Source: Capitulum mitella
Lineage: Eukaryota > Arthropoda > Thecostraca > Pollicipedomorpha > Pollicipedidae
Reading direction: 5' to 3'
Length of the DNA: 64,000 nt
Assembly: GCA_030062745.1 (NCBI GenBank)
Contig: CP099842.1
Coordinates: 31,534,901 to 31,598,900 of the forward strand
The notes beneath the pieces are model-generated. The model ran no database searches, had not been told where the DNA came from, and saw only the letters and a list, made by a program, of their open reading frames with translations. Position 1 is the stretch's first letter. Each line of letters starts with the position of its first letter. This document shows, in pieces, positions 32,901 to 38,631 of this stretch. Position numbers and translations under genes: made by a program.

Positions 32901-34960
32901 CCGTCCACCTCCCGCGCCGGCCGTGTCACCGTGAACACCAGCCGCTCCGGCGGCGACGCGTTGTCGACGTACTCGAGCGCGGCGCGGTCCAGCGGCTTGG
33001 CGCGGCCCTCGTCGACGACCATCGACAGCGACGCGCCCGGCCGCAACGCCGGCGGCTCGTCGTCGACCGGCAGCACGGTAACGACGAACGCCTCTGGGTC
33101 AGAGCGGTTCGGCGGCTCGGCGTCGTCGCGCACCGTAAACAACACCGGCTGTTCGTGCACGGCGGCGCGCGGCGGGCCCGTGTGCCGGTAGAAGAGCCGG
33201 CCGTCGAGCAGGTCGGCCTGGCTCCAGGCGGTCACCGAGCGCTCGTAGCGGCCGTCGAGCAGCCGCCAATCGGCGTCGTCGTCGGGCCGGGCGGCGCGCT
33301 TCAGCACGAACACGCCCTCGGCGGCGTCCGGCTCCGACAGCTCGAACGTCAGCCGGCGCGGCGCGCTGTCCACGTCGGCGGCGGCCAGCAGGCGCGGCGT
33401 CACGCGCACCTCCTGGCTGCGGTGCACGGTGACGCCGGTGTTGACGCTGACCAGCGGCGGCTGGTCGTCCACCGGGAACACGGTCACCGGCAGCACGAAC
33501 AGCACGGCGCTGGTGCCGTCCGTGGCGCGCAGCAGCACGTTGTCGCTGGTCGAGTCGCTGCCGTCGTGCTGGTAGACGACCAGGCCCGTGTCCAGGTCGG
33601 CCGGCGAGAAGCGGCTGACGGCGGCGCCGAGCAGCAGCAGCCGGCCGTGACGCAGTCCGTCCTCCACGTGCACGCTCACCTCGGCCAGGTTGTCCTCGTC
33701 AGCGATCTCCAGGTTGGTCGAGCTCAGCAGGCGCCGGCTCTGGCCTTCAAACAGCGAGAGACCCGTGTTGCGCACCACTACCGGCGCGCGCGTCTGCAGC
33801 GGATGCACAACGATGGTGAGCACGAACGGCGCCGACGCCAGCCCGTCGGCGTCGACAACGCTCAGGCCGAGCCGGAGCGTGCGGCGGCGCGCGGCGCGCG
33901 TGCTCGGCGGCTCGTAGCTGACCTTGAGCTCGGCCAGGTCGCGCTGCCGGAAGGCGGCCAGCGGCGCCGCCGGGTCGTCAGACGAGAAGAGCCGGCCGTC
34001 GCCGTAGCCGAGCGGCTCGGTCACGTTGAACACCAACTCGTCGGCCGGCGTCTCGGCGTCGACGGCGCGCAGCGCCGCCGGCCGCAGCGGCGTCGGCGAC
34101 GGCTGGCGCACGTCGAGCGTGAGCGTGGCGTCGGCGGCCGGCGCCGGCGGCGTGTTGCGCCGGCCGCCGGTGATCGCCACCTCCAGCTGGAAGTGCTCGC
34201 GCCGCAGCAGGGCGCCGCCGGCGTCGCGCGCCTCCGCGGCCAGCGCGATCAGGTCGCGGTCGGCGGCGGTGCCGCCGGCGTGCCGGTACTGCACGCCGGC
34301 GGCCGCCAGCTCGGCGCAGTCGAACCACCGCTCGTCACCGAGCTGGGTGACGAGCCGGCCGTGCCGCGGCAGCCCCAGCTCCGGCAGCAGCTGCAGCCGG
34401 CAGCTCTCGCCGTCGTCGACCGCCAGCTGTACGTGCTCAGACCCCAGCGGCGGCGACAGGCCGCCCGGCTCGGGCACCGGCAGCGGCGCCATCCGGCGCA
34501 CGATCGTCAGCGGCTCGGCGCGCACGCGCACGTCCAGCGTCAGCGGCACGATGGCCGTGTCCTCGTCCGAGTCGTAGCGCACGAGCAGCGTGACGCGGTC
34601 CGGCGCCGGCCGCGGCCCGCCGTGGTGCGTGTACACGACGTCGCCGGGCCGGAACTGGCACGGGAACTCGTCCGGCTCCAGCCGGCCCGGCAGCTGGGCC
34701 AGCGCCGAGCTGAGCACGCGCACCCGGCACCGGTCGCCCGGCGGCACCCACAGCGCCAGCTCCGTGTCCGGGTCGACCGCGTGCCGCCCGCCGAACGGCA
34801 CCTCGATGCCGTGGTTGGCCTGCACCACGTCCTGCTCGTTCAGGTAGTCGAAGGCGCCCGAGAGGCCGTAGTCGTCGTAGTAATCGGCGTAGATGTCGGC
34901 CGTGGCAGCGGCCGCCGCCAGGCAGACGGCCAGCGCGGCCGCCGCTCCCGGCAGCCGCAT
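2246..34960 (-). CDS. FREM2: FREM2-like extracellular matrix protein (23 coding exons, complete)
   Basis: FRAS1/FREM proteins are very large basement-membrane proteins; vertebrate FREM2 forms a ternary complex with FRAS1 and FREM1 that anchors epithelium. The joined exons give about 3,169 residues, in the size range of vertebrate FREM2. Order: signal peptide (1-22), N-terminal NG2-type region, about 12 CSPG repeats (to ~1685), five Calx-beta domains (~1700-2291), the conserved FREM C-terminal extracellular region (2292-3020), one transmembrane helix (~3024-3045) and a ~124-residue tail ending Ser-Ser-Glu-Val. Five Calx-beta domains plus a transmembrane tail, with no VWC/furin array and no C-type lectin, argue for FREM2 rather than FRAS1 or FREM1. 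All 22 introns have GT/AG ends and compatible phases, and introns 1-11 are all phase 1. The frame holds only if one base of the AAA at 30446-30448 is discounted. The start is the ATG at 34960; upstream in-frame codons precede the signal peptide. The introns hold a tRNA-Ile gene and an opposite-strand nucleoredoxin-like gene. Confidence 0.93.
3543..3689 (-). CDS. FREM2: FREM2-like exon 22
   Basis: 147 bases, phase 0/0. It encodes Asp-Arg-Asp-Ala-Pro-Ser-Ser-Val, Phe-Leu-Arg-Asp-Asp-Pro-Glu-Ala and Phe-Asp-Ser-Ser-Pro-Leu-Phe-Gln before GTGAAA. Confidence 0.88.
3798..3871 (-). tRNA. trnI-AAU: tRNA-Ile (anticodon AAU)
   Basis: 74 bases. The acceptor arms GGCCGGT and ACTGGCC pair, with discriminator A. 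The A box reads TAGCTCAGTTGG, the B box GGTTCGACCC. The anticodon loop CTAATAA gives AAT, the usual eukaryotic isoleucine anticodon. Runs of T follow on the minus strand (AAAA at 3790-3793 and 3783-3786 on plus) as Pol III terminators. It lies inside FREM2-like intron 21, on the same strand. Confidence 0.96.
4093..4134. repeat. Imperfect 42-bp palindrome
   Basis: 'gcttttccgtgagaatgtg' is followed at once by its near reverse complement ending 'ctcatggaaaagc', with only a few mismatches. It may be the end of a degraded transposable element or a hairpin in the intron RNA. Confidence 0.6.
4321..4733. repeat. Inverted repeat pair with CGCAAGCA motifs
   Basis: 'ggccctcttcgaggacctgcttgcg' near 4322 recurs in reverse orientation near 4700-4733 ('cgcaagcaggacctcgaacagggcc'). 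Both arms are continued by clustered 'cgcaagcagc' decamers around 4380-4410 and 4600-4630. This suggests a small non-autonomous element or a foldback repeat inside intron 21. Confidence 0.5.
5143..5416 (+). mobile_element. MITE-like element, copy A
   Basis: The ends read 'gggacatagccaaggaggggc' and 'aaaatcctggcctacgtgcc', inverted around a GnCGTAGCCA core. The interior shares with copies B and C the blocks 'acattagatatata', 'atacgnaa.agtgat.atgtatgttgcaaa' and 'catatgacaaaatttgaca'. It has no coding capacity. It is about 270 bp, between FREM2-like exons 21 and 22. Confidence 0.75.
5464..5651 (-). CDS. FREM2: FREM2-like exon 21
   Basis: 188 bases, phase 1 to phase 0. It encodes Gly-Arg-Ile-Met-Val-Asp-Pro-Val-Gln, [12 protein letters not shown] and Leu-Leu-His-Gln-Phe-Lys-Ile-Leu before GTGAGT, as in FREM2. 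Confidence 0.93.
5800..6870. other. FREM2-like intron 20, low-complexity AT tract
   Basis: No gene is seen. The segment 6440-6590 is a TTATTA-rich low-complexity tract, in strong contrast to the GC-rich exons on both sides. Confidence 0.6.
6879..7015 (-). CDS. FREM2: FREM2-like exon 20
   Basis: 137 bases, phase 2 to phase 1. It encodes [18 protein letters not shown] and Trp-Leu-Ser-Asp-Gly before GTGAGA. Confidence 0.92.
7299..7423 (-). CDS. FREM2: FREM2-like exon 19
   Basis: 125 bases, phase 0 to phase 2. It encodes [14 protein letters not shown] and Phe-Asp-Leu-Val-Val before GTGAGG. Confidence 0.92.
7956..8079 (-). CDS. FREM2: FREM2-like exon 18
   Basis: 124 bases, phase 2 to phase 0. 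It encodes [10 protein letters not shown], [18 protein letters not shown] before GTAAGA, a signature stretch of FREM2/FRAS1. Confidence 0.92.
8099..8155. repeat. Short tandem repeat, 23-bp unit
   Basis: Unit 'tcagactccggccgcacgct' plus 'cgg', two exact copies and a partial third, about 20 bases beyond the acceptor of FREM2-like exon 18. Confidence 0.85.
8462..8774. repeat. Tandem array at the 3' edge of FREM2-like exon 17
   Basis: About seven diverged units of ~40 bp ('ctgacctgaccgtaacctgg' then 'gctgacctgaacatgactcacg'). The positions 8493-8550 contain a copy of the exon's last ~50 coding bases (the [11 protein letters not shown] part). The unit itself resembles the exon end CATGCTCAG plus donor GTCAGTTCAGG on the minus strand. 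Confidence 0.8.
8767..8952 (-). CDS. FREM2: FREM2-like exon 17
   Basis: 186 bases, phase 2/2. It begins [11 protein letters not shown] and ends with [12 protein letters not shown] before GTCAGT. A diverged copy of the exon's 3' end lies 275 bases further downstream, separated by a tandem array. Confidence 0.92.
9366..9388. repeat. Strong GC hairpin
   Basis: GGGGGGCAG, a four-base CTGG loop, then CTGCCCCCC: a perfect nine-pair stem in intron 16 of the FREM2-like gene. It may mark the end of an old mobile element. Confidence 0.6.
10067..10402. promoter_or_regulatory. Cluster of TGACCTNAGGTCA palindromes
   Basis: Exact 13-bp palindromes lie at 10067-10079 (centre C), 10208-10220 (centre T) and 10390-10402 (centre G). 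A 12-bp variant TGACTTAGGTCA is at 10367-10378. AGGTCA is the core half site of nuclear receptors, and everted half sites one base apart are a possible dimer site. A role is inferred only; they could also belong to a repeat. Confidence 0.35.
10711..11236 (-). CDS. FREM2: FREM2-like exon 16
   Basis: 526 bases, phase 1 to phase 2. It encodes [14 protein letters not shown], [10 protein letters not shown], Thr-Leu-Arg-Phe-Tyr-Arg and Val-Pro/Leu-Tyr-Val-Ser-Tyr-Val-Phe, the best conserved FREM2 block. A Gly run and an Asn-Ala-Thr glycosylation site lie in the middle. Confidence 0.94.
11651..11856 (-). CDS. FREM2: FREM2-like exon 15
   Basis: 206 bases, phase 2 to phase 1. It encodes [16 protein letters not shown] and [13 protein letters not shown] before GTGAGC. 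Confidence 0.92.
12371..12537 (-). CDS. FREM2: FREM2-like exon 14
   Basis: 167 bases, phase 0 to phase 2. It begins Ala-Cys-Asp-Pro-Ala-His-Pro-Glu and encodes Thr-Tyr-Arg-Trp-Leu-Leu, a Pro-rich piece and Thr-Ala-Val-Phe-Phe-Ala, completing the Cys-Val-Thr-Ala-Cys block shared by FREM2 proteins. Confidence 0.9.
12893..13018 (-). CDS. FREM2: FREM2-like exon 13: start of FREM membrane-proximal region
   Basis: 126 bases, phase 0/0, between tgaCAG and GTCAGC. It encodes Val-Val-Ser-Leu-Gln-Asp-Tyr-Asp and Gly-Tyr-Pro-Ala-Val-Cys-Val-Thr, a hallmark stretch of FRAS1/FREM2 after the last Calx-beta. Confidence 0.9.
13021..13240. repeat. Degenerate CACAGAACGT-type short repeats
   Basis: Loose repetition of 'gtcacagaacgttacagagc'-like decamers, beginning directly at the acceptor of FREM2-like exon 13. 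Confidence 0.5.
13473..13630 (-). CDS. FREM2: FREM2-like exon 12: second half of Calx-beta 5
   Basis: 158 bases, starting in phase 1 and ending in phase 0. It encodes Leu-Gln-Phe-Gly-Val, [14 protein letters not shown] and Val-Val-Tyr-Val-Glu before GTACGG. The intron before it, 13631-18246, holds the opposite-strand nucleoredoxin-like gene. Confidence 0.9.
14083..14463 (-). mobile_element. MITE-like element, copy C with internal expansion
   Basis: Reverse-oriented relative of copies A and B. It starts 'ggcacgtagccaggattgtcc' and ends 'ctttggctacgtccc', an inverted pair. Inside, the segment matching 'acattagatatata' has expanded to a run of about nine 'gctatatatgtaat'-like units at 14278-14410, making this copy about 110 bp longer. 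It lies in intron 11 of the FREM2-like gene. Confidence 0.75.
14464..16480. other. FREM2-like intron 11, upstream of the nested gene
   Basis: No gene is recognised. The reading frames here lack domains. The 5' UTR and promoter of the plus-strand nucleoredoxin-like gene should lie here; 'gtccgttccag' at 16467-16478 looks like a splice acceptor just before its start codon. Confidence 0.4.
16486..16926 (+). CDS. Nucleoredoxin-like thioredoxin-fold protein
   Basis: A complete 146-residue single-exon frame from ATG (preceded by ctccgac) to TAG. It has the tryparedoxin/nucleoredoxin layout: Met-Asp-Ile-Leu start, a strand Val-Gly-Val-Tyr-Phe-Ser-Ala-His, the redox-active Trp-Cys-Pro-Pro-Cys at about residues 37-41, Phe-Thr-Pro-Met-Leu, Glu-Ile-Val-Phe-Val-Ser-Ser-Asp, and the cis-proline Gly-Ile-Pro-Thr-Leu. 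Its length and N-terminus resemble NXNL2, but NXNL2 in human lacks the second active-site cysteine, whereas here both are present, so disulphide reductase activity is likely. A splice-acceptor-like CAG 7 bases before the ATG suggests a 5' UTR intron. It lies on the opposite strand inside FREM2-like intron 11, between the two halves of Calx-beta 5. Confidence 0.92.
   Translation: MDILKATTLQKASGEKVEGSAALADKRVVGVYFSAHWCPPCRMFTPMLKDFYDALLELGCELEIVFVSSDRSPTDMKQYMEEAHGDWLAVPHGAAAGQQLKTMFEVSGIPTLVFLRADGSVAERDGRSVVHSQGPSKAVFDRLAGN
17006..17200. repeat. Perfect 39-bp tandem repeat, five copies
   Basis: The unit begins CGCCGTCTGCCGGACCTGCT, includes GGCGCGGGGATCC and repeats exactly five times. It starts 80 bases after the nucleoredoxin-like stop codon, so probably in its 3' UTR. 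The array keeps all frames open on both strands, producing long spurious frames. A partial related copy lies just upstream (16977-17005). Confidence 0.97.
17201..18246. other. Rest of FREM2-like intron 11
   Basis: Nothing recognised beyond the probable 3' end of the nucleoredoxin-like transcript. No clear polyadenylation hexamer was found close behind the stop codon. Confidence 0.4.
18247..18429 (-). CDS. FREM2: FREM2-like exon 11: first half of Calx-beta 5
   Basis: 183 bases, phase 1/1. It encodes Ile-Lys-Phe-Glu-Ser, Val-Thr-Glu-Pro-Val-Gly, Val-Val-Arg-Gln-Gly-Asp-Leu-Ser and [13 protein letters not shown] before AAAG|GTGAGG. Confidence 0.92.
19648..19809 (-). CDS. FREM2: FREM2-like exon 10: end of Calx-beta 4
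   Basis: 162 bases, phase 1/1. It encodes [15 protein letters not shown] and a closing strand Thr-Thr-Glu-Val-Thr-Val-Arg-Asp before GTGAGT. Confidence 0.9.
20981..21178 (-). CDS. FREM2: FREM2-like exon 9: first part of Calx-beta 4
   Basis: 198 bases, phase 1/1. It encodes Tyr-Lys-Gly-Phe-Glu-Glu-Asp-Asp, Val-Val-Arg-Arg-Gly-Asp, [14 protein letters not shown] and ends Phe-Gly-Pro-Gly before GTGAAA. Another GT (GTGAGG) lies 34 bases further, also phase 1. The nearer donor was preferred because it restores the usual Calx-beta spacing with exon 10. Confidence 0.88.
21493..21702 (-). CDS. FREM2: FREM2-like exon 8: second half of Calx-beta 3
   Basis: 210 bases, phase 1/1. It encodes Gly-Glu-Asp-Tyr-Leu-Gly-Val-Asp, Phe-Ser-Ala-Gly-Gln-Thr, Val-Leu-Asp-Asp-Ala-Gly-Phe and Val-Thr-Val-Asp-Asp-Ser before GTGAGA. 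Confidence 0.9.
22106..22255 (-). CDS. FREM2: FREM2-like exon 7: first half of Calx-beta 3
   Basis: 150 bases, phase 1/1, between tGCAG and GTGAGT. It encodes Pro-Tyr-Phe-Tyr-Phe-Gly, Val-Asp-Glu-Ser-Ala-Gly, Val-Phe-Arg-Ala-Gly-Thr-Asp-Leu and Val-Thr-Ser-Arg-Arg-Gly. Confidence 0.88.
22529..22786 (-). CDS. FREM2: FREM2-like exon 6: second half of Calx-beta 2
   Basis: 258 bases, phase 1/1. It encodes Asp-Phe-Ile-Ser, Leu-Ala-Ala-Gly-Gln-Ser, then [13 protein letters not shown] and a final run of Asp before GTAGGT. The acidic turn is the calcium-binding type of Calx-beta. Confidence 0.92.
23139..23264 (-). CDS. FREM2: FREM2-like exon 5: first half of Calx-beta 2
   Basis: 126 bases, phase 1/1, between ccggCAG and GTGGGA. 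It encodes Val-Val-Phe-Phe-Pro, Tyr-Arg-Ile-Glu-Glu-Ser and Val-Glu-Arg-Ala-Gly-Asp-Leu-Ser, the usual first strands of a Calx-beta domain. Confidence 0.87.
23608..23838 (-). CDS. FREM2: FREM2-like exon 4: second half of Calx-beta 1
   Basis: 231 bases, phase 1/1. It contains the Calx-beta core Gly-Thr-Ala-Ser-Ala-Gly-Val-Asp-Phe, Phe-Ser-Pro-Gly-Gln, and the acidic turn His-Asp-Asp-Ser-His-Phe-Glu followed by Glu-Thr-Phe-Arg-Leu-Ser-Leu. It ends in Asp-Ala-Glu-Asp before GTGAGC. Confidence 0.92.
24277..24423 (-). CDS. FREM2: FREM2-like exon 3: linker and first half of Calx-beta 1
   Basis: 147 bases, phase 1/1, between gctcgCAG and GTGAGT. It encodes Gly-Asn-Arg-Val-Arg-Asp, a Trp-Cys-Trp strand, then Tyr-Arg-Val-Asn-Glu-Thr and [10 protein letters not shown]. 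That matches the FREM2-type entry into Calx-beta 1. Confidence 0.9.
25630..25725 (-). CDS. FREM2: FREM2-like exon 2: end of last CSPG repeat
   Basis: 96 bases, phase 1 at both ends, preceded by gctcgCAG and followed by GTGAGG. It encodes residues ~1652-1683 including Val-Ala-Tyr-Leu-Leu and [10 protein letters not shown], which complete the 'Y.H...D.F.F.V.D' part of the CSPG repeat begun in exon 1. Confidence 0.88.
25726..30005. other. FREM2-like intron 1
   Basis: No exon or gene recognised in about 4.3 kb. It includes a (CGG)n run at about 28032-28058, an AT-rich low-complexity stretch at 28200-28325 and a purine-rich stretch with repeated 'agggacata' at 28330-28480. Confidence 0.6.
28032..28058. 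repeat. (CGG)n trinucleotide run
   Basis: About nine uninterrupted GCG/CGG triplets in intron 1 of the FREM2-like gene. Confidence 0.9.
29885..30058. repeat. 58-bp triplication over the exon 1 donor of FREM2
   Basis: The last ~50 coding bases of exon 1 with the donor CAGG|GTGAGAG are repeated at a period of 58 bp. The copy nearest the exon is intact, the second (29943-30000) still has CACCCAGGGTGAGAG, and the third (from 29885) has lost the GT (AATGAGAG). Because 58 is not a multiple of three, use of the second donor would shift the frame. Confidence 0.85.
30006..34960 (-). CDS. FREM2: FREM2-like exon 1: signal peptide, NG2 region and CSPG repeats
   Basis: This exon of about 4,955 bases begins ATG-CGG-CTG-CCG with a hydrophobic Ala/Leu-rich signal peptide, then an acidic Asp/Tyr-rich stretch. 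It then encodes some twelve CSPG repeats of ~110-120 residues. Each has the family pattern: a strand with 'V.EG', 'L...D.D.....L.F.V...P..G.L', then 'F.Q.DL..G...Y.H', 'D.F.F.V.D', and a closing Pro-Val-Asp-Asp-x-x-Pro. Human FREM2 also packs its CSPG repeats in one giant first exon. A one-base frameshift sits near residue 1504 in the repeat that starts with Arg-Pro-Val-Leu: the frame to its 5' side reads Val-Val-Glu-Pro-Pro and the shifted frame resumes with Leu-Leu-Phe-Asn-Arg-Ser. The exon ends Asn-Phe-Thr-Gln-G|GTGAGA, phase 1. Confidence 0.93.
30446..30448 (-). other. FREM2: Apparent +1 frameshift in FREM2 exon 1
   Basis: On the minus strand CGC-TTT-CGG-CCG leads into nonsense rich in Arg/Pro/Ala. 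With only two T the reading is CGC-TTC-GGC-CGC-CTC-CTG (Arg-Phe-Gly-Arg-Leu-Leu), the normal CSPG pattern, and it stays open to the exon 1 donor. The total of all exons is divisible by three only after removing this base. Confidence 0.9.
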
Positions 34961-35495
34961 GTTCGGGTACTCACCGGCGTCAGAGGGGCTCACCGGGGAC
35001 GACCGAGAGGGTCCAGATGACTGCGACAAGGACCTCGCTGACTGGACCGCTCGGCCTGGTCAAGCTCGCGCGGGCCTCGCCAAACTTCGGATCACCGCAC
35101 CGGAACAGGCAAGGAACCTAATGTACCCTAGAAGGGCTCAGTGTAACACAAAGTCCCCAGGATAGTTGGTACTTGCGGAGAGCGCAATACAATACAGTGC
35201 GCCGTACACAATATCTGACTGCCAGCAGCCGACGGCAGACTGGCACGCTGGCGGAGGTTAGAGACCGGCCAGACAGACCTCGGAGTCCGTGACGACGTCC
35301 GGAAGCCGACTGAGCTCTCCTGCGCCTGTCGGCCAACCCCTTTCCGTCCGGCCAGAGACCTCCTCCGACGGCGCTAGTACCGCCCCGCCGGTCCGCCGCT
35401 AGATGGCAGGAGTGGCGTCCGAAGCCCGGCCCGGCGCTGCCCGATCTAGTCCCTGCTGGTGGAACTCCGGCTCCAGTTATCCTCCATATTTTATC

Positions 35496-35496
<1 letters not shown>

Positions 35497-35543
<47 letters not shown>
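35497..35543. repeat. (GA)n microsatellite
   Basis: About 23 GA dinucleotides with one GGA interruption, some 540 bases upstream of the FREM2-like start codon. Confidence 0.97.
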
Positions 35544-35544
<1 letters not shown>

Positions 35545-36841
35545 GCCAAAACAGACTACGCAAACCTCGTACAAACAAAAAAGTACAGGAAAACAAAATA
35601 GCGTATGACATTACCGCCACACGGTTAAGCGTGTTGGATTCATCAGTCAGTTGCGCAAAGTGAGTTAAGCCTTGCAATGCGGTAAGATGCGCACCCATTT
35701 CATTTTTTGGGGCCTAGGTTTTTCAGAGATGGTGTCTTTCGGTTTTCATTGTCCCTTCAATAGGACACTGGTCCTGCTTAGTGTTGCTCGGGGATTCTGG
35801 CACGTACTAGCGAGAACGAAAATGGTTAACGTCGTTGAAATGGCCAGGGAAAGCGGTGCGCTCCTTGTTCGTGAAGCCAATAAGATGCAAACGTACTGGA
35901 CATCTAGATGTGGATGTCTATTTCTAGCTAACCTTTGATCGCCATAATAGGTTGGATGAATATTCATGTGGCAATTACAGTCATAGTCAATCATAAATAT
36001 CTTCAACACATCTCTACAGCTGATCGCGCGGCCAAAGGCCAGGCGTAAACAACCGCATTTATCTTGTAACTTCTGTCAAAATGCTTCAGAAAACTAGTCG
36101 GTGCGGTATAGACAGAGTTGTAGGTCTGTGGCGACAAAAGGAAACAACCGCTTCGAAACAAGCGTACAGCTGTCTTTCTTGGCTGAAGGTACCGAAACAG
36201 TTGGTTTTGGCCATTTGATTCAAATATGAAAGTTCACACACAATAAGAAGTATTTTGGGGGCACAATGAAATATTACAGTACAATCACGACTCATTTCGA
36301 CTTCATTTCATGCGACTCATTTCGTTTTGCGAATGTATGGCGTGATTTTGAATGCTTCTTTACACTCGTTGTAACACAAGACTGTTTAAATATATTTAGC
36401 ATATACTGTGCTGTATTGTATTATATTGTCACGCTGTAACTTATCCATTGCAACATGGTTATGTACTAGCGTACTGTCTTTGTCTAACGAGCATTGTGCT
36501 TAATGGTAATGACCAACGAGGTATTGATGCAGCAAAAGGCGGTATCCGGGTTTACTGCGAATATTCCAAGTCAGACCTCGCGATGAATCCAAATATTAAT
36601 TGTAACTCCAATACATCTTCAGTTCAGACGTGACGATTTTACCCATCGCAAAAGAGACCTTAGTGACGGACATGCCCGGAACAAGTCAGTACTTTGGTGA
36701 CCTTCGTAACCAAAACGTTTCAAGAGTCCAGGGTCTCGTCCTTATCTCCTGTTATCAGCGAATCTACGATACCGAGCCATTCGAGTCTGCAGCGGCGTCA
36801 TGAGTCAGACGGTGAGACAGGAGGTACACAGCACGGTGAGC

Positions 36842-37021
36842 AACGGCGCAGCCAAAGGGGGCCTGACTGTGGGGGAGGCCTAAGAAGGGGGGCCTGGCCC
36901 CCCTCCTTAGGCCTTCATTGTTTGCGAGAACCATTGCGTATCGTCTTCCCAGCGGCACTTTTCGTACGATTTCGGTGAGCTCCGGCCCCCTCCCTTACAA
37001 AATCCTGGCTGCGCCCCTGAC
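36842..37021. mobile_element. Short MITE-like element, copy D
   Basis: About 180 bp bounded by perfect 10-bp inverted ends GGCGCAGCCA and TGGCTGCGCC. It has a strong internal hairpin at 36876-36914 ('aggcctaagaaggggggcc' against its reverse complement). The right end 'ccctcccttacaaaatcctggctgcgcc' resembles those of copies A and B. Confidence 0.75.
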
Positions 37022-38372
37022 GGTGCGTTTCCGAAACACACCGCTGAAGGGGCTAACGACCTCCTCAGGAGCCAGTCGCAGCGCTCGTGCGTGCCCCTAA
37101 ATTAGGCGGCCCGTTAGCGGAGCGGGCGCCTCCTGTGGGCGTTCCCCCGTCTCGGCCGCCACCTCTGCCGACGGAGGCGGGGCGGGGCGCGGCAGCGGCC
37201 TGTAACAAGCGGCACCGACAGCACGCTAATGAGAGCCGGCAGAGGTGAGAGGCTCCCGGCCACACGGACTGCACGGACAGCAGGAAGCGCCGCACACTGA
37301 AACAGCGAGGAGCCTGTTGAGTGCGGCTCCTGACTGTTAATGCGGCAGATACAGCAGACGACACGGTCGTTTGCAGGGCGTACACGTGCAGGCGAGTGCA
37401 AGAGTAATGCCGTCCAGCGGGAGCAGTTTGTGACTTAAAGGCCACTGAGAATGTCAAAGAATAGCCCCGCACATACAGTCACGTCCTGTTGTTTATTCAT
37501 GGACTGGGATAAGATAACCATGTCAGTGTCCTCATTCAAACCCAAATGTATACGTGTTATGACCTTGCCGATTTCGATACCAGTGCTGGCAAGTGCGGTG
37601 CACAGTCAGCAGATGCATTCGATGTTTGACACCTTAGCTACGTAAGTCAATCTCCTGAACAGCACTCTAGTCCGCGATGGTCTTCCTCACACCTCACAAG
37701 CGGTTATCAGCTTGTAATAGGGGCAAACCAATCAACACTCGGGTCAGCTATGCCAACAAATCCTGAGCCGCAAATCACAGAAAGACGTCATGTGGAGCAT
37801 CGCGCATGAGATCGCCAGGTTCGCTTACCACCGGGAACATGTCCTACCGCACGCCGATCCCATCCCCAATTACTGCCGGCCGGGGTCAATCGGCCCCTAT
37901 CAGACGGCCGGGAGGTGCGCTGATTTACTGGCCTATCGCCCGATCTGGAGGCGGCGCGGCGGCGGCGTGAAGCGGCGCGCTGCGGCCACCCGCCGGCGCG
38001 GCCAATCAGGGGGCGGGGGGTCAGTTCGCACCTCGCCGGACGGTATGTGGCGCGATCGGCCGAGATATCGCTGAGACGAGCCGGGCACCGGTTTACGGTG
38101 TTTGTGATGCAGATTGAATCGGGCGGCTGGCTGAGATGATCGGCCTGGGCGGAGGTGTTCTGGGGCTAGGGGACGGCTTCGATCGGTTCCCACGCGGGCA
38201 AGGCCGCAGCTGAGAGGTTCAGAAACCTCAGCTGGAGGATCTGTGCGCTTACGCCGTTTCGAAATCCTTGTAGCGTTGTGGCGACGAGTTTGCTGCATGG
38301 TGCACCGCCGCATGTTTCACGCCGGCTGAGATTCGACCAATAATCGCCGCATCGAACGCAACAGACGCGCAG

Positions 38373-38631
38373 GCAGTGACGTAGCCAGCGGGGCATGGAG
38401 GCCATGCCCCTTTCAAGCGGTCTACATTAGATATATAACAATTTCGCCGGAATACGTAATAGTGATCATGTATGTTGCAAAAGCCGACATTGTTTCCCTG
38501 TGCATTAAATGAGGCAGATTACGTAACACTGCTGCTCTTTCCTATAGACTTCTTCATACACCAGTCGCATATGACAAAATTTGACAGATGGTCCCTCCCT
38601 CTGAGGAAAATCCTGACTACATGCCCGTGCG
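38373..38631 (+). mobile_element. MITE-like element, copy B
   Basis: Starts 'agtgacgtagccagcggggcatgg' and ends 'gaggaaaatcctgactacatgccc', inverted ends with core GACGTAGCCA. The interior aligns with copy A over its whole length, including 'cctatagacttcttcat' against 'cctataaatttcgtcat' and 'catatgacaaaatttgaca'. Confidence 0.78.

Noticed and set aside
34965-34975. GTGAGT-like donor just before the FREM2 start codon
   Set aside because: Splicing here would remove the ATG and signal peptide. The downstream frame starts with a convincing signal sequence, so the site is probably unused.
32801-35020. 739-codon open frame on the plus strand
   Set aside because: It is the antisense shadow of FREM2 exon 1. 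The codons are Arg/Gly/Val-rich low complexity, while the minus strand gives a clear CSPG-repeat protein.
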